Notes: generated by a model not told the origin, from the sequence alone. A DNA stretch of 7,688 nucleotides from Actinomycetes bacterium (GCA_021798135.1 JAJZYI010000165.1:1-7688); one strand, 5' to 3'. Shown: positions 1-5,887, numbered from the stretch's first letter. Made by a program: numbers and translations.

Positions 1-1
1 G

Positions 2-100
2 GCGGGTGACGGGGTGGGCGGCGGCACCGGGCGGCACGTGGCGCCGCGGGTGCCCGGCGCGGACCCGGGCCGCTGGTCGGGCGACCCGGCCATGAACTGA
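2..100 (+). CDS. C-terminal tail of an upstream gene (partial; possibly TatA)
   Basis: Reading frame 2 is open from the window edge to a TGA at 98-100 and gives a Gly/Pro/Arg-rich tail ending in DPAMN. Nearly every codon ends in G or C, as expected for a real gene here. Frame 3 is also open, to a TGA at 93-95, but has four A/T third positions in 30 codons, so frame 2 is preferred. The stop lies 12 nt before the tatC start, which fits an operon. In Mycobacterium tuberculosis the gene before tatC is tatA, and TatA proteins often end in low-complexity tails, so TatA is a reasonable guess. No diagnostic TatA residue is visible in this fragment, so the product is unproven. Confidence 0.4.
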   Translation, partial: AGDGVGGGTGRHVAPRVPGADPGRWSGDPAMN

Positions 101-112
101 CGGGGACCGGCC

Positions 113-871
113 GTGGCCCCTCGCCTCCTCGTCCGGCTCCGGCGCTCGGGCCGCCCCAGCCCGGACGCGATGACCCTGACGGAGCACATCGCCGAGCTTC
201 GGCGGCGCGTCGTCGTCGCCGCCCTGGCGGTCTTCGTCGGCGGGATCGTGGCGTTCGTCGTCTACCAGCCGATCATCGACTTCCTGCAGCACCCGTACTG
301 CCAGGTGACGGGCCCGAAGCAGTGCACCTTCTACGTGACCGCGCCGCTCCAGGGCCTGTCCGTGCGGATGAAGGTGGCCACCTACGGCGGGCTGTTCCTC
401 GGCTCGCCGGTCGTGCTCTGGGAGCTCTGGCGGTTCATCACCCCGGGCCTGCACCGCAACGAGAAGCGCTACCTCGTGCCGTTCGTGGCCGCGTCGGTCG
501 CGCTGTTCGCCTTCGGCGTCGCGCTGGCCTACCTGATCTTCCCCCACGCCCTGCAGTTCCTCGACACGATCGGCGGCCCGAGCCTCCGCCAGATCTACAG
601 CCCGACCAGCTACCTGAGCCTCGTGCTGGCGCTCATGGCCCTGTTCGGCGTGGCCTTCGAGTTCCCCCTGGTGCTCGTAGGGCTGGAGCTCGTCGGGCTC
701 GTCCAGCCCCGCACCCTGGCGCACGGTCGCCGCTGGGCGTTCGTCATCATCGTGCTGGGCGCGGCGATCTTCACGCCGAGCGGGGACCCGTTCTCGATGC
801 TCGCGCTGGCCGTCCCGCTGTACGTCTTCTACGAGCTGGCCATCGTCGCCGGTCGCCTGCTGGCCCGGTGA
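113..871 (+). CDS. tatC: Sec-independent (twin-arginine) protein translocase subunit TatC
   Basis: TatC is the polytopic membrane receptor of the Tat pathway. It recognises twin-arginine signal peptides and, with TatA/B, exports folded proteins. The 252-residue product has the family length and six hydrophobic segments. Family landmarks visible are the cytoplasmic N-terminal EHIAELRRR (residues 24-32), the first-loop-to-TM2 block with WRFITPGLHRNEKR (106-119; E117 matches the E. coli E103 signal-peptide site), FGVAFEFP (178-185; E183 matches E. coli E170) and TPSGDPFSM (221-229). C63 and C71 lie in the first extracytoplasmic loop, as in other actinobacterial TatC proteins, and could form a disulfide. 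I chose the GTG at 113, which has a weak GGGGA at 102-106. The alternative ATG at 170 would remove an Arg-rich 19-residue extension but has no visible ribosome binding site. The stop overlaps the start of the helicase gene. Confidence 0.96.
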   Translation: MAPRLLVRLRRSGRPSPDAMTLTEHIAELRRRVVVAALAVFVGGIVAFVVYQPIIDFLQHPYCQVTGPKQCTFYVTAPLQGLSVRMKVATYGGLFLGSPVVLWELWRFITPGLHRNEKRYLVPFVAASVALFAFGVALAYLIFPHALQFLDTIGGPSLRQIYSPTSYLSLVLALMALFGVAFEFPLVLVGLELVGLVQPRTLAHGRRWAFVIIVLGAAIFTPSGDPFSMLALAVPLYVFYELAIVAGRLLAR

Positions 872-3114
872 CGGACCCCGATCGCGACGGCACCGCCAGG
901 GGAGCACTGCCGGGAGCGGGGGCGCGGCCCGGCGAGCGCCCGTTCCAGCTCGACCCGTTCCAGGTGGAGGCCGTGGCCGCCCTCGACCGGGGGGAGTCCG
1001 TCCTGGTCTCGGCGCCGACCGGGGCGGGCAAGACGGTCGTGGCGGAGCACGCGGTGGCACGGGCGCTCGCAGCGGGGCGCAAGGCCTTCTACACCACACC
1101 CCTGAAGGCGCTGTCCAACCAGAAGTTCGCCGAGTTGCGGCGCGTGCACGGCCCGGACGCCGTCGGGCTCCTCACCGGCGACGTGTCGCACCGCCCCGAC
1201 GCGCCGGTCGTGGTCATGACCACCGAGGTGCTGCGGAACATGCTGTTCGCCGGCTCCCCGGTGGTCGGCGACCTGGGCCTGGTGGTCCTGGACGAGGTGC
1301 ACTACCTGCAGGACCCGTACCGGGGCTCGGTCTGGGAGGAGGTCATCATCCTGACCCCGCCGGACGTGGTGCTCGTCTGCCTGTCGGCGACGGTGGCCAA
1401 CGCCGGCGAGCTGGGCGCGTGGCTCCGGCGCGTGCACGGCCCCACCGCGGTCGTGGTGGAGCGCCGCCGGCCCGTCGAGCTGCGGAACCACCTGGCCGTC
1501 GCCCGGCGGGCGGAGCGCGACGTGCACCTGGTGCCGGTGCTCGACGGCACCAGGCTCCACCGCGACGCGGCCCGCCTCGACGCCCAGCTCGGTCGGCTCG
1601 ACCGCCGCCCCGGGGCCCACCGCCGCGCAGGCCTGGCGGTGCCGCGCCGGTCGGAGCTCGTCCACGCCCTGGCGGACCGGGCGATGCTCCCGGCCATCGT
1701 CTTCATCTTCAGCCGCGCCGCCTGCGACGACGCCGTCGGCCAGTGCCTGGTCGACGGCGTCCGCCTCACCACCGCCGACCAGCGCCGCGAGATCCGCCGC
1801 CGGGCGGAGGAGCGCACCGAGGGACTGCCCGACGACGAGCTCTCGGTCCTCGGGTACGGCCCGTGGATCGCCGGCCTGGAGATGGGGGTGGCGTCACACC
1901 ACGCCGGGCTCATCCCCGCGTTCCGCGAGACCGTCGAGTCGTGCTTCGCCGACGGCCTGCTGGGCGTGGTCTACGCGACAGAGACCCTGTCGCTCGGGAT
2001 CAACATGCCGGCGCGCACCGTCGTCGTCGAGCGCCTGACCAAGGTGCGCGAGGGCGGCCGGTCCGGGCTCACCTCCGGCGAGTACGCCCAGCTGACGGGC
2101 CGTGCCGGTCGGCGCGGCCTGGACGTCGTGGGCAACGCGGTGGTCCCGTGGTCGCCGCACCTGCTCGCCGCCGACGTCGCCAGGCTGGCCACGTCGGAGC
2201 CGCCCGACCTGCGCTCGTCGTTCCGGCCGACCTACAACCTGGCCGCCAACCTGGTGCGCAGGTACCCCCAGGACCAGGTCGGCTACGTCCTGGACCGCTC
2301 GTTCGCCCAGTTCCTCGACCAGCAGCACCACCGCGCCCTGTCGCACCGGCTCGACCGCTCGCTCGCGCTCCTGGAGCGCTGGGGCTACGTCGACCGCGCC
2401 CGGTGGCGCCTGACCGAGCGCGGCGCCGTGCTCGCCGGCGTGTACCACGAGGCCGACCTGCTCGTCACCGAGGCCGTCACCAGGGGGCTCCTCGACGACC
2501 TCGACGCGCCGGACCTGGCCGCGGTGGCTTCCACGCTGACCTTCGAGGTGCGGGCGAGGCGGATGGCGGGCGAGGCCCGCGTCCCTGCCGCTGCCGGGCG
2601 CCGGATCGCCGAGCTCTCCGACGTCGCCGAGCAGCTGCGCTCCGACGAGCACCAGGCGAAGCTGCCCCAGACGCGGCGCCTCGACGAGCGCTTCGCCGAC
2701 GTCGCGGCCCGGTGGGCCCGGGGCCAGCGCCTCGACCGCGTCCTGGCCCGGGCGGAGCTCGCCCCCGGCGACTTCGTCCGCAACGTTCGCCAGCTCGTGG
2801 ACCTGCTCCGGCAGGTGGCGCTGGTGGCGCCGGACCCGGGCACGGCTCGCACGGCGGGGGAGGCCGCCGACGCGCTGGACCACGGTGTCGCCGCGGCCGG
2901 CGGCGTCCCGGTCGGGGACGGGACCGGGGGACAGCCGGGGGAGGCGGGCGCCAGCCCGCCTGCCGTACAGCCCGCCGAGCCGGGCGCCAGCCCGCCCGCC
3001 GTACAGCCCGCCGAGCCGGGCGCCAGCCCACCTGCCGTACAGCCCGCCGAGCCGGGCACGAGCCCGCCCGCCGCACGGCCCGCCGAGCCGGGCGCCGACG
3101 GCGCCCTGCCGTGA
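868..3114 (+). CDS. helY: Ski2-like DEVH-box RNA helicase, HelY family
   Basis: Predicted ATP-dependent superfamily 2 helicase related to Ski2/Mtr4 and mycobacterial HelY, probably acting on RNA. From GTG 868 the product has 748 residues. Visible motifs are a Q-like region (FQLDPFQ, 26-32), Walker A APTGAGKT (49-56), Ia TTPLKALSNQK (76-86), TGD (103-105), TTEVLRNML (118-126), DEVH (142-145), SAT (173-175), FIFSRAACD (279-287), HHAGLIP (344-350), TETLSLGINMPART (371-384) and QLTGRAGRRGLD (408-419). A winged-helix block starts near SFRPTYN (451-457) and a DSHCT-like helical end covers about 525-655. Residues 656-748 are a low-complexity tail with four 12-residue repeats. The GTG overlaps the tatC stop as GTGA with no Shine-Dalgarno, suggesting translational coupling; the frame is also open upstream inside tatC, but only as a shadow. 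The gene order matches M. tuberculosis tatC-helY. M. tuberculosis HelY is about 906 residues, so this one is short, apparently lacking most of the arch insertion. Confidence 0.93.
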   Translation: MTDPDRDGTARGALPGAGARPGERPFQLDPFQVEAVAALDRGESVLVSAPTGAGKTVVAEHAVARALAAGRKAFYTTPLKALSNQKFAELRRVHGPDAVGLLTGDVSHRPDAPVVVMTTEVLRNMLFAGSPVVGDLGLVVLDEVHYLQDPYRGSVWEEVIILTPPDVVLVCLSATVANAGELGAWLRRVHGPTAVVVERRRPVELRNHLAVARRAERDVHLVPVLDGTRLHRDAARLDAQLGRLDRRPGAHRRAGLAVPRRSELVHALADRAMLPAIVFIFSRAACDDAVGQCLVDGVRLTTADQRREIRRRAEERTEGLPDDELSVLGYGPWIAGLEMGVASHHAGLIPAFRETVESCFADGLLGVVYATETLSLGINMPARTVVVERLTKVREGGRSGLTSGEYAQLTGRAGRRGLDVVGNAVVPWSPHLLAADVARLATSEPPDLRSSFRPTYNLAANLVRRYPQDQVGYVLDRSFAQFLDQQHHRALSHRLDRSLALLERWGYVDRARWRLTERGAVLAGVYHEADLLVTEAVTRGLLDDLDAPDLAAVASTLTFEVRARRMAGEARVPAAAGRRIAELSDVAEQLRSDEHQAKLPQTRRLDERFADVAARWARGQRLDRVLARAELAPGDFVRNVRQLVDLLRQVALVAPDPGTARTAGEAADALDHGVAAAGGVPVGDGTGGQPGEAGASPPAVQPAEPGASPPAVQPAEPGASPPAVQPAEPGTSPPAARPAEPGADGALP
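2947..3090 (+). repeat. Four in-frame 36-bp tandem repeats in the helY tail
   Basis: Four copies at 2947-2982, 2983-3018, 3019-3054 and 3055-3090 each encode a 12-residue unit, G(A/T)SPPAVQPAEP or a close variant. Copies 1 and 2 differ at one base and copies 1 and 3 at one base; copy 4 is more diverged (GTSPPAARPAEP). The near-identity at DNA level, not only at protein level, indicates recent expansion by slippage or recombination. The encoded segment is Pro/Ala-rich and acidic and is expected to be disordered. Confidence 0.97.
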
Positions 3115-3234
3115 GCGGGCGTGCTCCCGCCCCGACGGCACGGCGACGGGACGCCACCCGGATCGGCACGCAGCGCCGCCAAATCGACACCTGGTGTGGT
3201 GCCGGCGGGGTCCGCGGCCGGCGTCCACCACCGC

Positions 3235-3242
3235 CATAGTCT
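3235..3242 (+). promoter_or_regulatory. Possible -10 element for the ThyX-like gene, very short leader
   Basis: CATAGT at 3235-3240, or TAGTCT at 3237-3242 in the TANNNT form, sits 9 to 11 nt before the ATG at 3252. A start site 6 to 8 nt downstream would fall at or within a few bases of the ATG, giving a leaderless or nearly leaderless message. No Shine-Dalgarno precedes the ATG, which agrees with this. No -35-like hexamer is seen at 16-18 nt spacing. The same CATAGT hexamer occurs in the promoter at 4952-4980. Confidence 0.3.
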
Positions 3243-3251
3243 GACCACCGC

Positions 3252-4955
3252 ATGGTGCCCTACGTTGCCGAGCAGTTCACCGACGCGGAGGCGGACGTCC
3301 TCCGCCGGTACGTCACCAACCTCGACGGGCCGGTGTTCGCACTGGTGAACCTGCCGGAGGTGGTGAAGGGCGCGCTCTTCGCTCGCTACTCCCGGTCCCC
3401 GAAGAGCCTGCGCCGCCTGTTCCTGGACGAGTTCGTCGACGACCTCGACGTGCGCGGCGACGCCGGCATCGACGCGACCGTGGGCCTGCGGCGGGCCGAG
3501 GCGCTCTACGACCGGATGTTCGGCGAGTACGGCGACGACTCGGTCGCCCAGCTCGGCGGCGTGCACCTGGCCTGCGAGCAGTCCTCCAACCTGCTCACGA
3601 AGGTCCTGGAGCGCGGTCGCCTGATGGCGTACCTGGAGCAGTCCACCCGGTACATCGGCTACGACGCGCGCCTCGAGAGCGGGCACTACCGGTACTTCCG
3701 GGACCCGGACGTGCTGTCGTCGCCGCACGGCGCCCGCTACGTGGGCGACATGGACCGGATGTTCGACACCTACGCCGAGCTACTGCCGACGATGACGGCG
3801 TGGCTCGCGCGTCGGTTCCCCCGGCAGGCGGGGGAGGCGGAGATCCCCCACCGCCGAGCGGTGCGGGCCAAGGCGCTCGACGCCCTGCGCGGGCTCCTGC
3901 CCGCCGGGTCGCTGTCGAACGTCGGCATCTACGGCACGGGCCAGAGCTACGAGCAGCTGCTGCTGCGGATGCGGGCCCACCCGCTGCCCGAGGCTCGGCG
4001 GTACGCCGAGATGATGCTGATCGAGCTGCGGAAGGTCATCCCGTCGTTCCTCAGCCGCCTGGACCGCCCCGACCGGGGCGGCGCCTGGGTCGCGTACCTG
4101 GAGGAGACGGCGCGGCGCACGGCGGCGGTGGCGGCGCGCCTGTGGCCCGACGACCCAGGCCCGGGCGGGGGGGCGGACGCAGCGGCTCCGGGCGCCGCTG
4201 CCCACCCGAGCGCGAGCGGGCAGCGCAGCGGGGCCCCCGGTGCGGAGGCCGGGGTCCCGGCCGGCGTGGAGCTGGTCGACTGGGACCCCGACGGCGAGGT
4301 GAAGGTCCTGGCCGCCGTCTGCTTCCCCGTCTCGTCGCGCCCCGAGCGCGAGATCGAGCGGCGCGTCGCCCGGCTCGGCCCAGCGGAGCGCAGGGAGCTG
4401 CTCGAGGCCGCCGTCGGCGACCGGGCCAACCGCCGTCACCGGCCGGGCCGGGCCTTCGAGCGGACCTCGTACCGCTTCGAGGTCGTGTGCGACTACGGCG
4501 CGTTCCGCGACCTGCAACGCCACCGGATGCTCACGGTCGAGTGGCAGCGGCTCGGGCCCGAGCTCGGCGCCGAGGTGCCGGACCTGGTCGAGGAGGCCGG
4601 TCTCGGGCCGGCCTTCCGGTCGTCGCTGGAGCGGTCGGCCGAGCTGCATGACGCCCTGGCCGGCGACTTCCCCGAGCAGGCGGCGTACGCCGTCGCGCTG
4701 GCCTTCAAGGTCCGCTTCGCCATGCAGATGGACGCCCGCGAGGCCATGCACCTGTTGGAGCTCCGCTCGGGCCGGGAGGGCCATCCCGCCTACCGGCAGG
4801 TGGCCCAGCAGATGCACCGGCTGATCGAGGAGCGCGCCGGCCACCGTGCCATCGCGGCGGCGATGCGCTTCGTCGACCACCGGGACCACGGCCTGGAGCG
4901 CCTGGAGGCCGAGGAGCGCGTGGCCCGCCGACGTGGCGGTGCGCAGGGCGTTTGA
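3252..4955 (+). CDS. Tandem ThyX (Thy1) domain protein, FAD-dependent thymidylate synthase-like
   Basis: The 567-residue product holds two ThyX-like halves, about 25-285 and 345-555, joined by an Ala/Gly/Pro-rich linker (about 300-340). ThyX makes dTMP from dUMP using methylene-tetrahydrofolate, FAD and NADPH; its signature is RHR-x7-S. The N half has RGRLMAYLEQSTRY (121-134), keeping both Arg and the Ser but with Gly for His. The C half has QRHRMLTVEWQRLG (422-435), keeping RHR but with Arg433 where Ser is expected. The C half also keeps a ThyX-like FAD/substrate block, AREAMHLLELR (495-505), and a YRFEV strand (407-411); the upstream FAD-site His appears as R404. The N half has GDDSVAQL (94-101) and GTGQSYEQLLLRMR (228-241) at the matching places. 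A normal ThyX is about 220-250 residues, so this is a fusion or duplication. Family membership is firm; thymidylate synthase activity is uncertain. ATG 3252 lacks a ribosome binding site and may be leaderless. Confidence 0.88.
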   Translation: MVPYVAEQFTDAEADVLRRYVTNLDGPVFALVNLPEVVKGALFARYSRSPKSLRRLFLDEFVDDLDVRGDAGIDATVGLRRAEALYDRMFGEYGDDSVAQLGGVHLACEQSSNLLTKVLERGRLMAYLEQSTRYIGYDARLESGHYRYFRDPDVLSSPHGARYVGDMDRMFDTYAELLPTMTAWLARRFPRQAGEAEIPHRRAVRAKALDALRGLLPAGSLSNVGIYGTGQSYEQLLLRMRAHPLPEARRYAEMMLIELRKVIPSFLSRLDRPDRGGAWVAYLEETARRTAAVAARLWPDDPGPGGGADAAAPGAAAHPSASGQRSGAPGAEAGVPAGVELVDWDPDGEVKVLAAVCFPVSSRPEREIERRVARLGPAERRELLEAAVGDRANRRHRPGRAFERTSYRFEVVCDYGAFRDLQRHRMLTVEWQRLGPELGAEVPDLVEEAGLGPAFRSSLERSAELHDALAGDFPEQAAYAVALAFKVRFAMQMDAREAMHLLELRSGREGHPAYRQVAQQMHRLIEERAGHRAIAAAMRFVDHRDHGLERLEAEERVARRRGGAQGV

Positions 4956-4980
4956 CGGCGACCGCCGGGCACCACATAGT
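4952..4980 (+). promoter_or_regulatory. Sigma70-type promoter overlapping the stop of the ThyX-like gene
   Basis: TTGACG at 4952-4957 (five of six to TTGACA) and CATAGT at 4975-4980 (four of six to TATAAT) are separated by exactly 17 nt. The -35 contains the TGA stop (4953-4955) of the preceding gene. Transcription would start near 4987. This is the best promoter match I can find in the window and stands out against the GC-rich background. It would produce a leader of about 340 nt before the DUF4193-like gene, or a separate small RNA. Confidence 0.6.
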
Positions 4981-5166
4981 AAGGCCTCAGTCCCTTCTGC
5001 CCGACCCCCGCCCAGCTGGGGGCACTCAGGGCGTCGGGGGGGTACCAACGGCGGTGGGGCCCCGGGGCGCCGAGTAGAGAACGCCGGGCGCCGGCCAGCG
5101 CGGCCGCCGCCCGGCGGCACCAAAGGCGGCCCGGGCCCACCCGCCCTCGGTCCGGGCGGCCGCAAC

Positions 5167-5199
5167 GGCGCCTGGGCAACCGCTGCAGGCCCGGGCGCC
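5167..5199 (+). other. Inverted repeat (11-bp hairpin)
   Basis: GGCGCCTGGGC at 5167-5177 pairs with GCCCGGGCGCC at 5189-5199 around an 11-nt loop; all 11 positions pair, one as a G-U wobble. No T run follows, so it is not a canonical intrinsic terminator. The right arm lies inside the first copy of the 19-bp direct repeat. The second copy (5214-5232) supplies an alternative right arm, so two mutually exclusive pairings are possible. Confidence 0.5.
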
Positions 5200-5232
5200 G
5201 TGACATGGCCGGGGCTGCAGGCCCGGGCGCCG
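5182..5232 (+). repeat. Perfect 19-bp direct repeat, 32-bp period
   Basis: The 19-mer beginning GCTGCAGGCCC and ending GGGCGCCG occurs at 5182-5200 and again at 5214-5232, separated by 13 nt (5201-5213). Each copy contains two 6-bp palindromes, CTGCAG and CCCGGG. The 32-bp period is close to three helical turns, so both copies would face the same side of DNA, which is compatible with paired protein binding sites. It may equally be a slippage product. There are only two copies and the spacer is short, so this is not a CRISPR array. Confidence 0.9.
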
Positions 5233-5271
5233 ACCGCCGCCCCATCCGGCACGGGTGCTGCCGGCGCCCGA

Positions 5272-5277
5272 TATGCT
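5272..5277 (+). promoter_or_regulatory. Possible -10 element close to the DUF4193-like gene
   Basis: TATGCT at 5272-5277 fits the TANNNT pattern and would start transcription near 5284, about 40 nt before the ATG at 5324. No -35-like hexamer is found 16-18 nt upstream, which is common in actinobacterial promoters but lowers confidence. It would be a second, proximal promoter in addition to the one at 4952-4980. Confidence 0.4.
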
Positions 5278-5312
5278 CCCCCGGCGTCACGATGCGCTGT
5301 GCGACTGCTGGT

Positions 5313-5318
5313 GAAGGG
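5313..5318 (+). promoter_or_regulatory. Ribosome binding site for the DUF4193-like gene
   Basis: GAAGGG lies 5 nt before the ATG at 5324, a usual Shine-Dalgarno distance. It supports 5324 rather than the out-of-frame ATG at 5292. Confidence 0.6.
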
Positions 5319-5323
5319 CTGGG

Positions 5324-5803
5324 ATGGCCGACGACCTCGATGAAGTGGCAGAACCCGACGAGCTCGACGACGACCTCGACGAGGCGGACATCGCCGACCT
5401 CGACGACGAGATCGACGACGAGATCGTCGACGACGACGACGAGATCGTCGACGACGACGACGAGATCGACGACGACGACGACAGCGGCGAGGTGGAGGAC
5501 GCCGGCGAGACCGACACCGAGCCTCGCCTCCGCCCGGCGGCGTCCGACGAGTCCGACGAGGACGACGACGAGGAGGACGACGACGTCGAAGCCAGCCTCG
5601 ACGAGATCCTGAAGGAACGCCTGGTCGTCGAGGACGACGAGGCGGACGACGACGACGGCGCCGACGGCGACGACCGCTCCGAGATCGCCGAGCGCGTCCT
5701 GCCCAAGCAGCCGGACGAGTTCGTCTGCCGTTCGTGCTTCCTCGTCAAGCACCCCAGCCAGCTGGCCGATCGCGAACGTACGCTCTGCCGGGACTGCGTC
5801 TGA
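5324..5803 (+). CDS. DUF4193-like four-cysteine protein with hyperacidic N-terminus
   Basis: The 159-residue product has two parts. The C-terminal part, ERVLPKQPDEFVCRSCFL and onward to CRDCV, closely matches the end of the actinobacterial DUF4193 family as I remember it (LPKQ-DEF-C-SCFLV-H-SQLA-CRDC). It carries C135, C138, C155 and C158 as CxxC-x16-CxxC, a likely zinc ribbon. The N-terminal 120 residues are extremely acidic: by my count 69 are Asp or Glu, with runs such as DDEIVDDDDEIVDDDDEID (31-49). The family is normally about 100 residues with a shorter acidic stretch, so this member is expanded. The family's function is not known to me; cytoplasmic location is expected since no signal peptide or membrane segment is seen. 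ATG 5324 has a GAAGGG site 5 nt upstream. The gene has its own promoter candidates and an 84-nt gap to the next gene. Confidence 0.87.
   Translation: MADDLDEVAEPDELDDDLDEADIADLDDEIDDEIVDDDDEIVDDDDEIDDDDDSGEVEDAGETDTEPRLRPAASDESDEDDDEEDDDVEASLDEILKERLVVEDDEADDDDGADGDDRSEIAERVLPKQPDEFVCRSCFLVKHPSQLADRERTLCRDCV
5429..5470 (+). repeat. 21-bp tandem repeat in the acidic region
   Basis: Two consecutive 21-bp units (5429-5449 and 5450-5470) encode DDDDEIV and DDDDEID, and the sequence just upstream (DDEIV) is a partial unit. The bases are runs of GAC with GAG ATC inserts, so the array could expand or contract in multiples of 3 by slippage without breaking the frame. Confidence 0.8.
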
Positions 5804-5835
5804 CCGCACGTGGCACCACCGGGAGCGAGGTCCTG

Positions 5836-5841
5836 TAGGGT
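5836..5841 (+). promoter_or_regulatory. -10 element for the three-gene operon
   Basis: TAGGGT at 5836-5841 is a typical GC-rich actinobacterial -10 (TANNNT). It predicts a start near 5848 and a leader of about 40 nt before the ATG at 5888. The -35 region is weak: GTGGCA at 5810-5815 is the nearest candidate but at 20 nt spacing. Confidence 0.4.
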
Positions 5842-5877
5842 GGCCGACCGCTCCCGACAGATGACCAGGATGCGGTG

Positions 5878-5883
5878 AGGAGG
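5878..5883 (+). promoter_or_regulatory. Strong ribosome binding site
   Basis: AGGAGG, a full match to the anti-Shine-Dalgarno core, ends 4 nt before the ATG at 5888 and fixes that start. It is the strongest such site in the window. Confidence 0.85.
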
Positions 5884-5887
5884 ACCC

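Larger units (their letters stand above)
4956..5323 (+). other. 368-nt non-coding region, strongly self-complementary
   Basis: No convincing gene is seen on either strand; the overlapping open frames are low-complexity Arg/Pro/Gly shadows. After the promoter at 4952-4980 the region shows several complementary blocks. CCCGAC 5000-5005 pairs with GTCGGG 5033-5038, and inside it CCCCC 5005-5009 can pair with GGGGG 5018-5022, or GCCC 5010-5013 with GGGC 5029-5032. A block at 5100-5114 pairs with 5152-5163 over 12 bp with a 3-nt bulge. A hairpin lies at 5167-5199 and a perfect 19-bp repeat at 5182-5232. A -10-like element follows at 5272-5277. It could be a long structured leader, a small RNA, or simply GC-rich spacer. 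I see no match to RNase P RNA, tmRNA, SRP RNA or a tRNA. Confidence 0.5.

Noticed and set aside
3112..3121. TGAGCGGGCG at the helY stop repeated exactly at the acetyltransferase stop (7131-7140)
   Set aside because: A 10-mer match at two sites in 7.7 kb of GC-rich sequence can easily arise by chance, and the flanks are unrelated.
1419..3239. 606-codon plus-strand frame inside helY
   Set aside because: It is almost only Arg, Pro, Gly and Ala, shows no domain pattern, and overlaps the helicase motifs in another frame. It is a GC-driven shadow.
5182..5232. Short CRISPR array
   Set aside because: Only two copies of a 19-bp repeat with a 13-nt spacer and no cas gene nearby; real arrays have longer repeats and spacers.
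3780..5252. Long open frame on the minus strand (490 codons) over the ThyX-like gene, and similar ones at 4790-6004 and 5287-6633
   Set aside because: They lie opposite well-supported genes with recognisable motifs. Their composition simply mirrors the plus strand, for example Ser/Val runs opposite the GAC Asp runs. Long antisense frames are expected at this GC content.
4987..5323. Known structured RNA (RNase P RNA, tmRNA, SRP RNA, 6S, 6C RNA or a riboswitch)
   Set aside because: None of the conserved core sequences I know for these families is visible. C-rich loop blocks near 5005-5013 recall 6C RNA, but the paired two-hairpin layout could not be shown.
4846..5343. Plus-strand frame covering the gap before the DUF4193-like gene
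   Set aside because: It starts inside the ThyX-like gene, is low complexity, has no ribosome binding site, and ends inside the next gene in the wrong frame.
5810..5819. GTGGCACCAC palindrome after the DUF4193-like gene as a terminator
   Set aside because: The loop would be only two bases and no T run follows, so it cannot form a useful hairpin.
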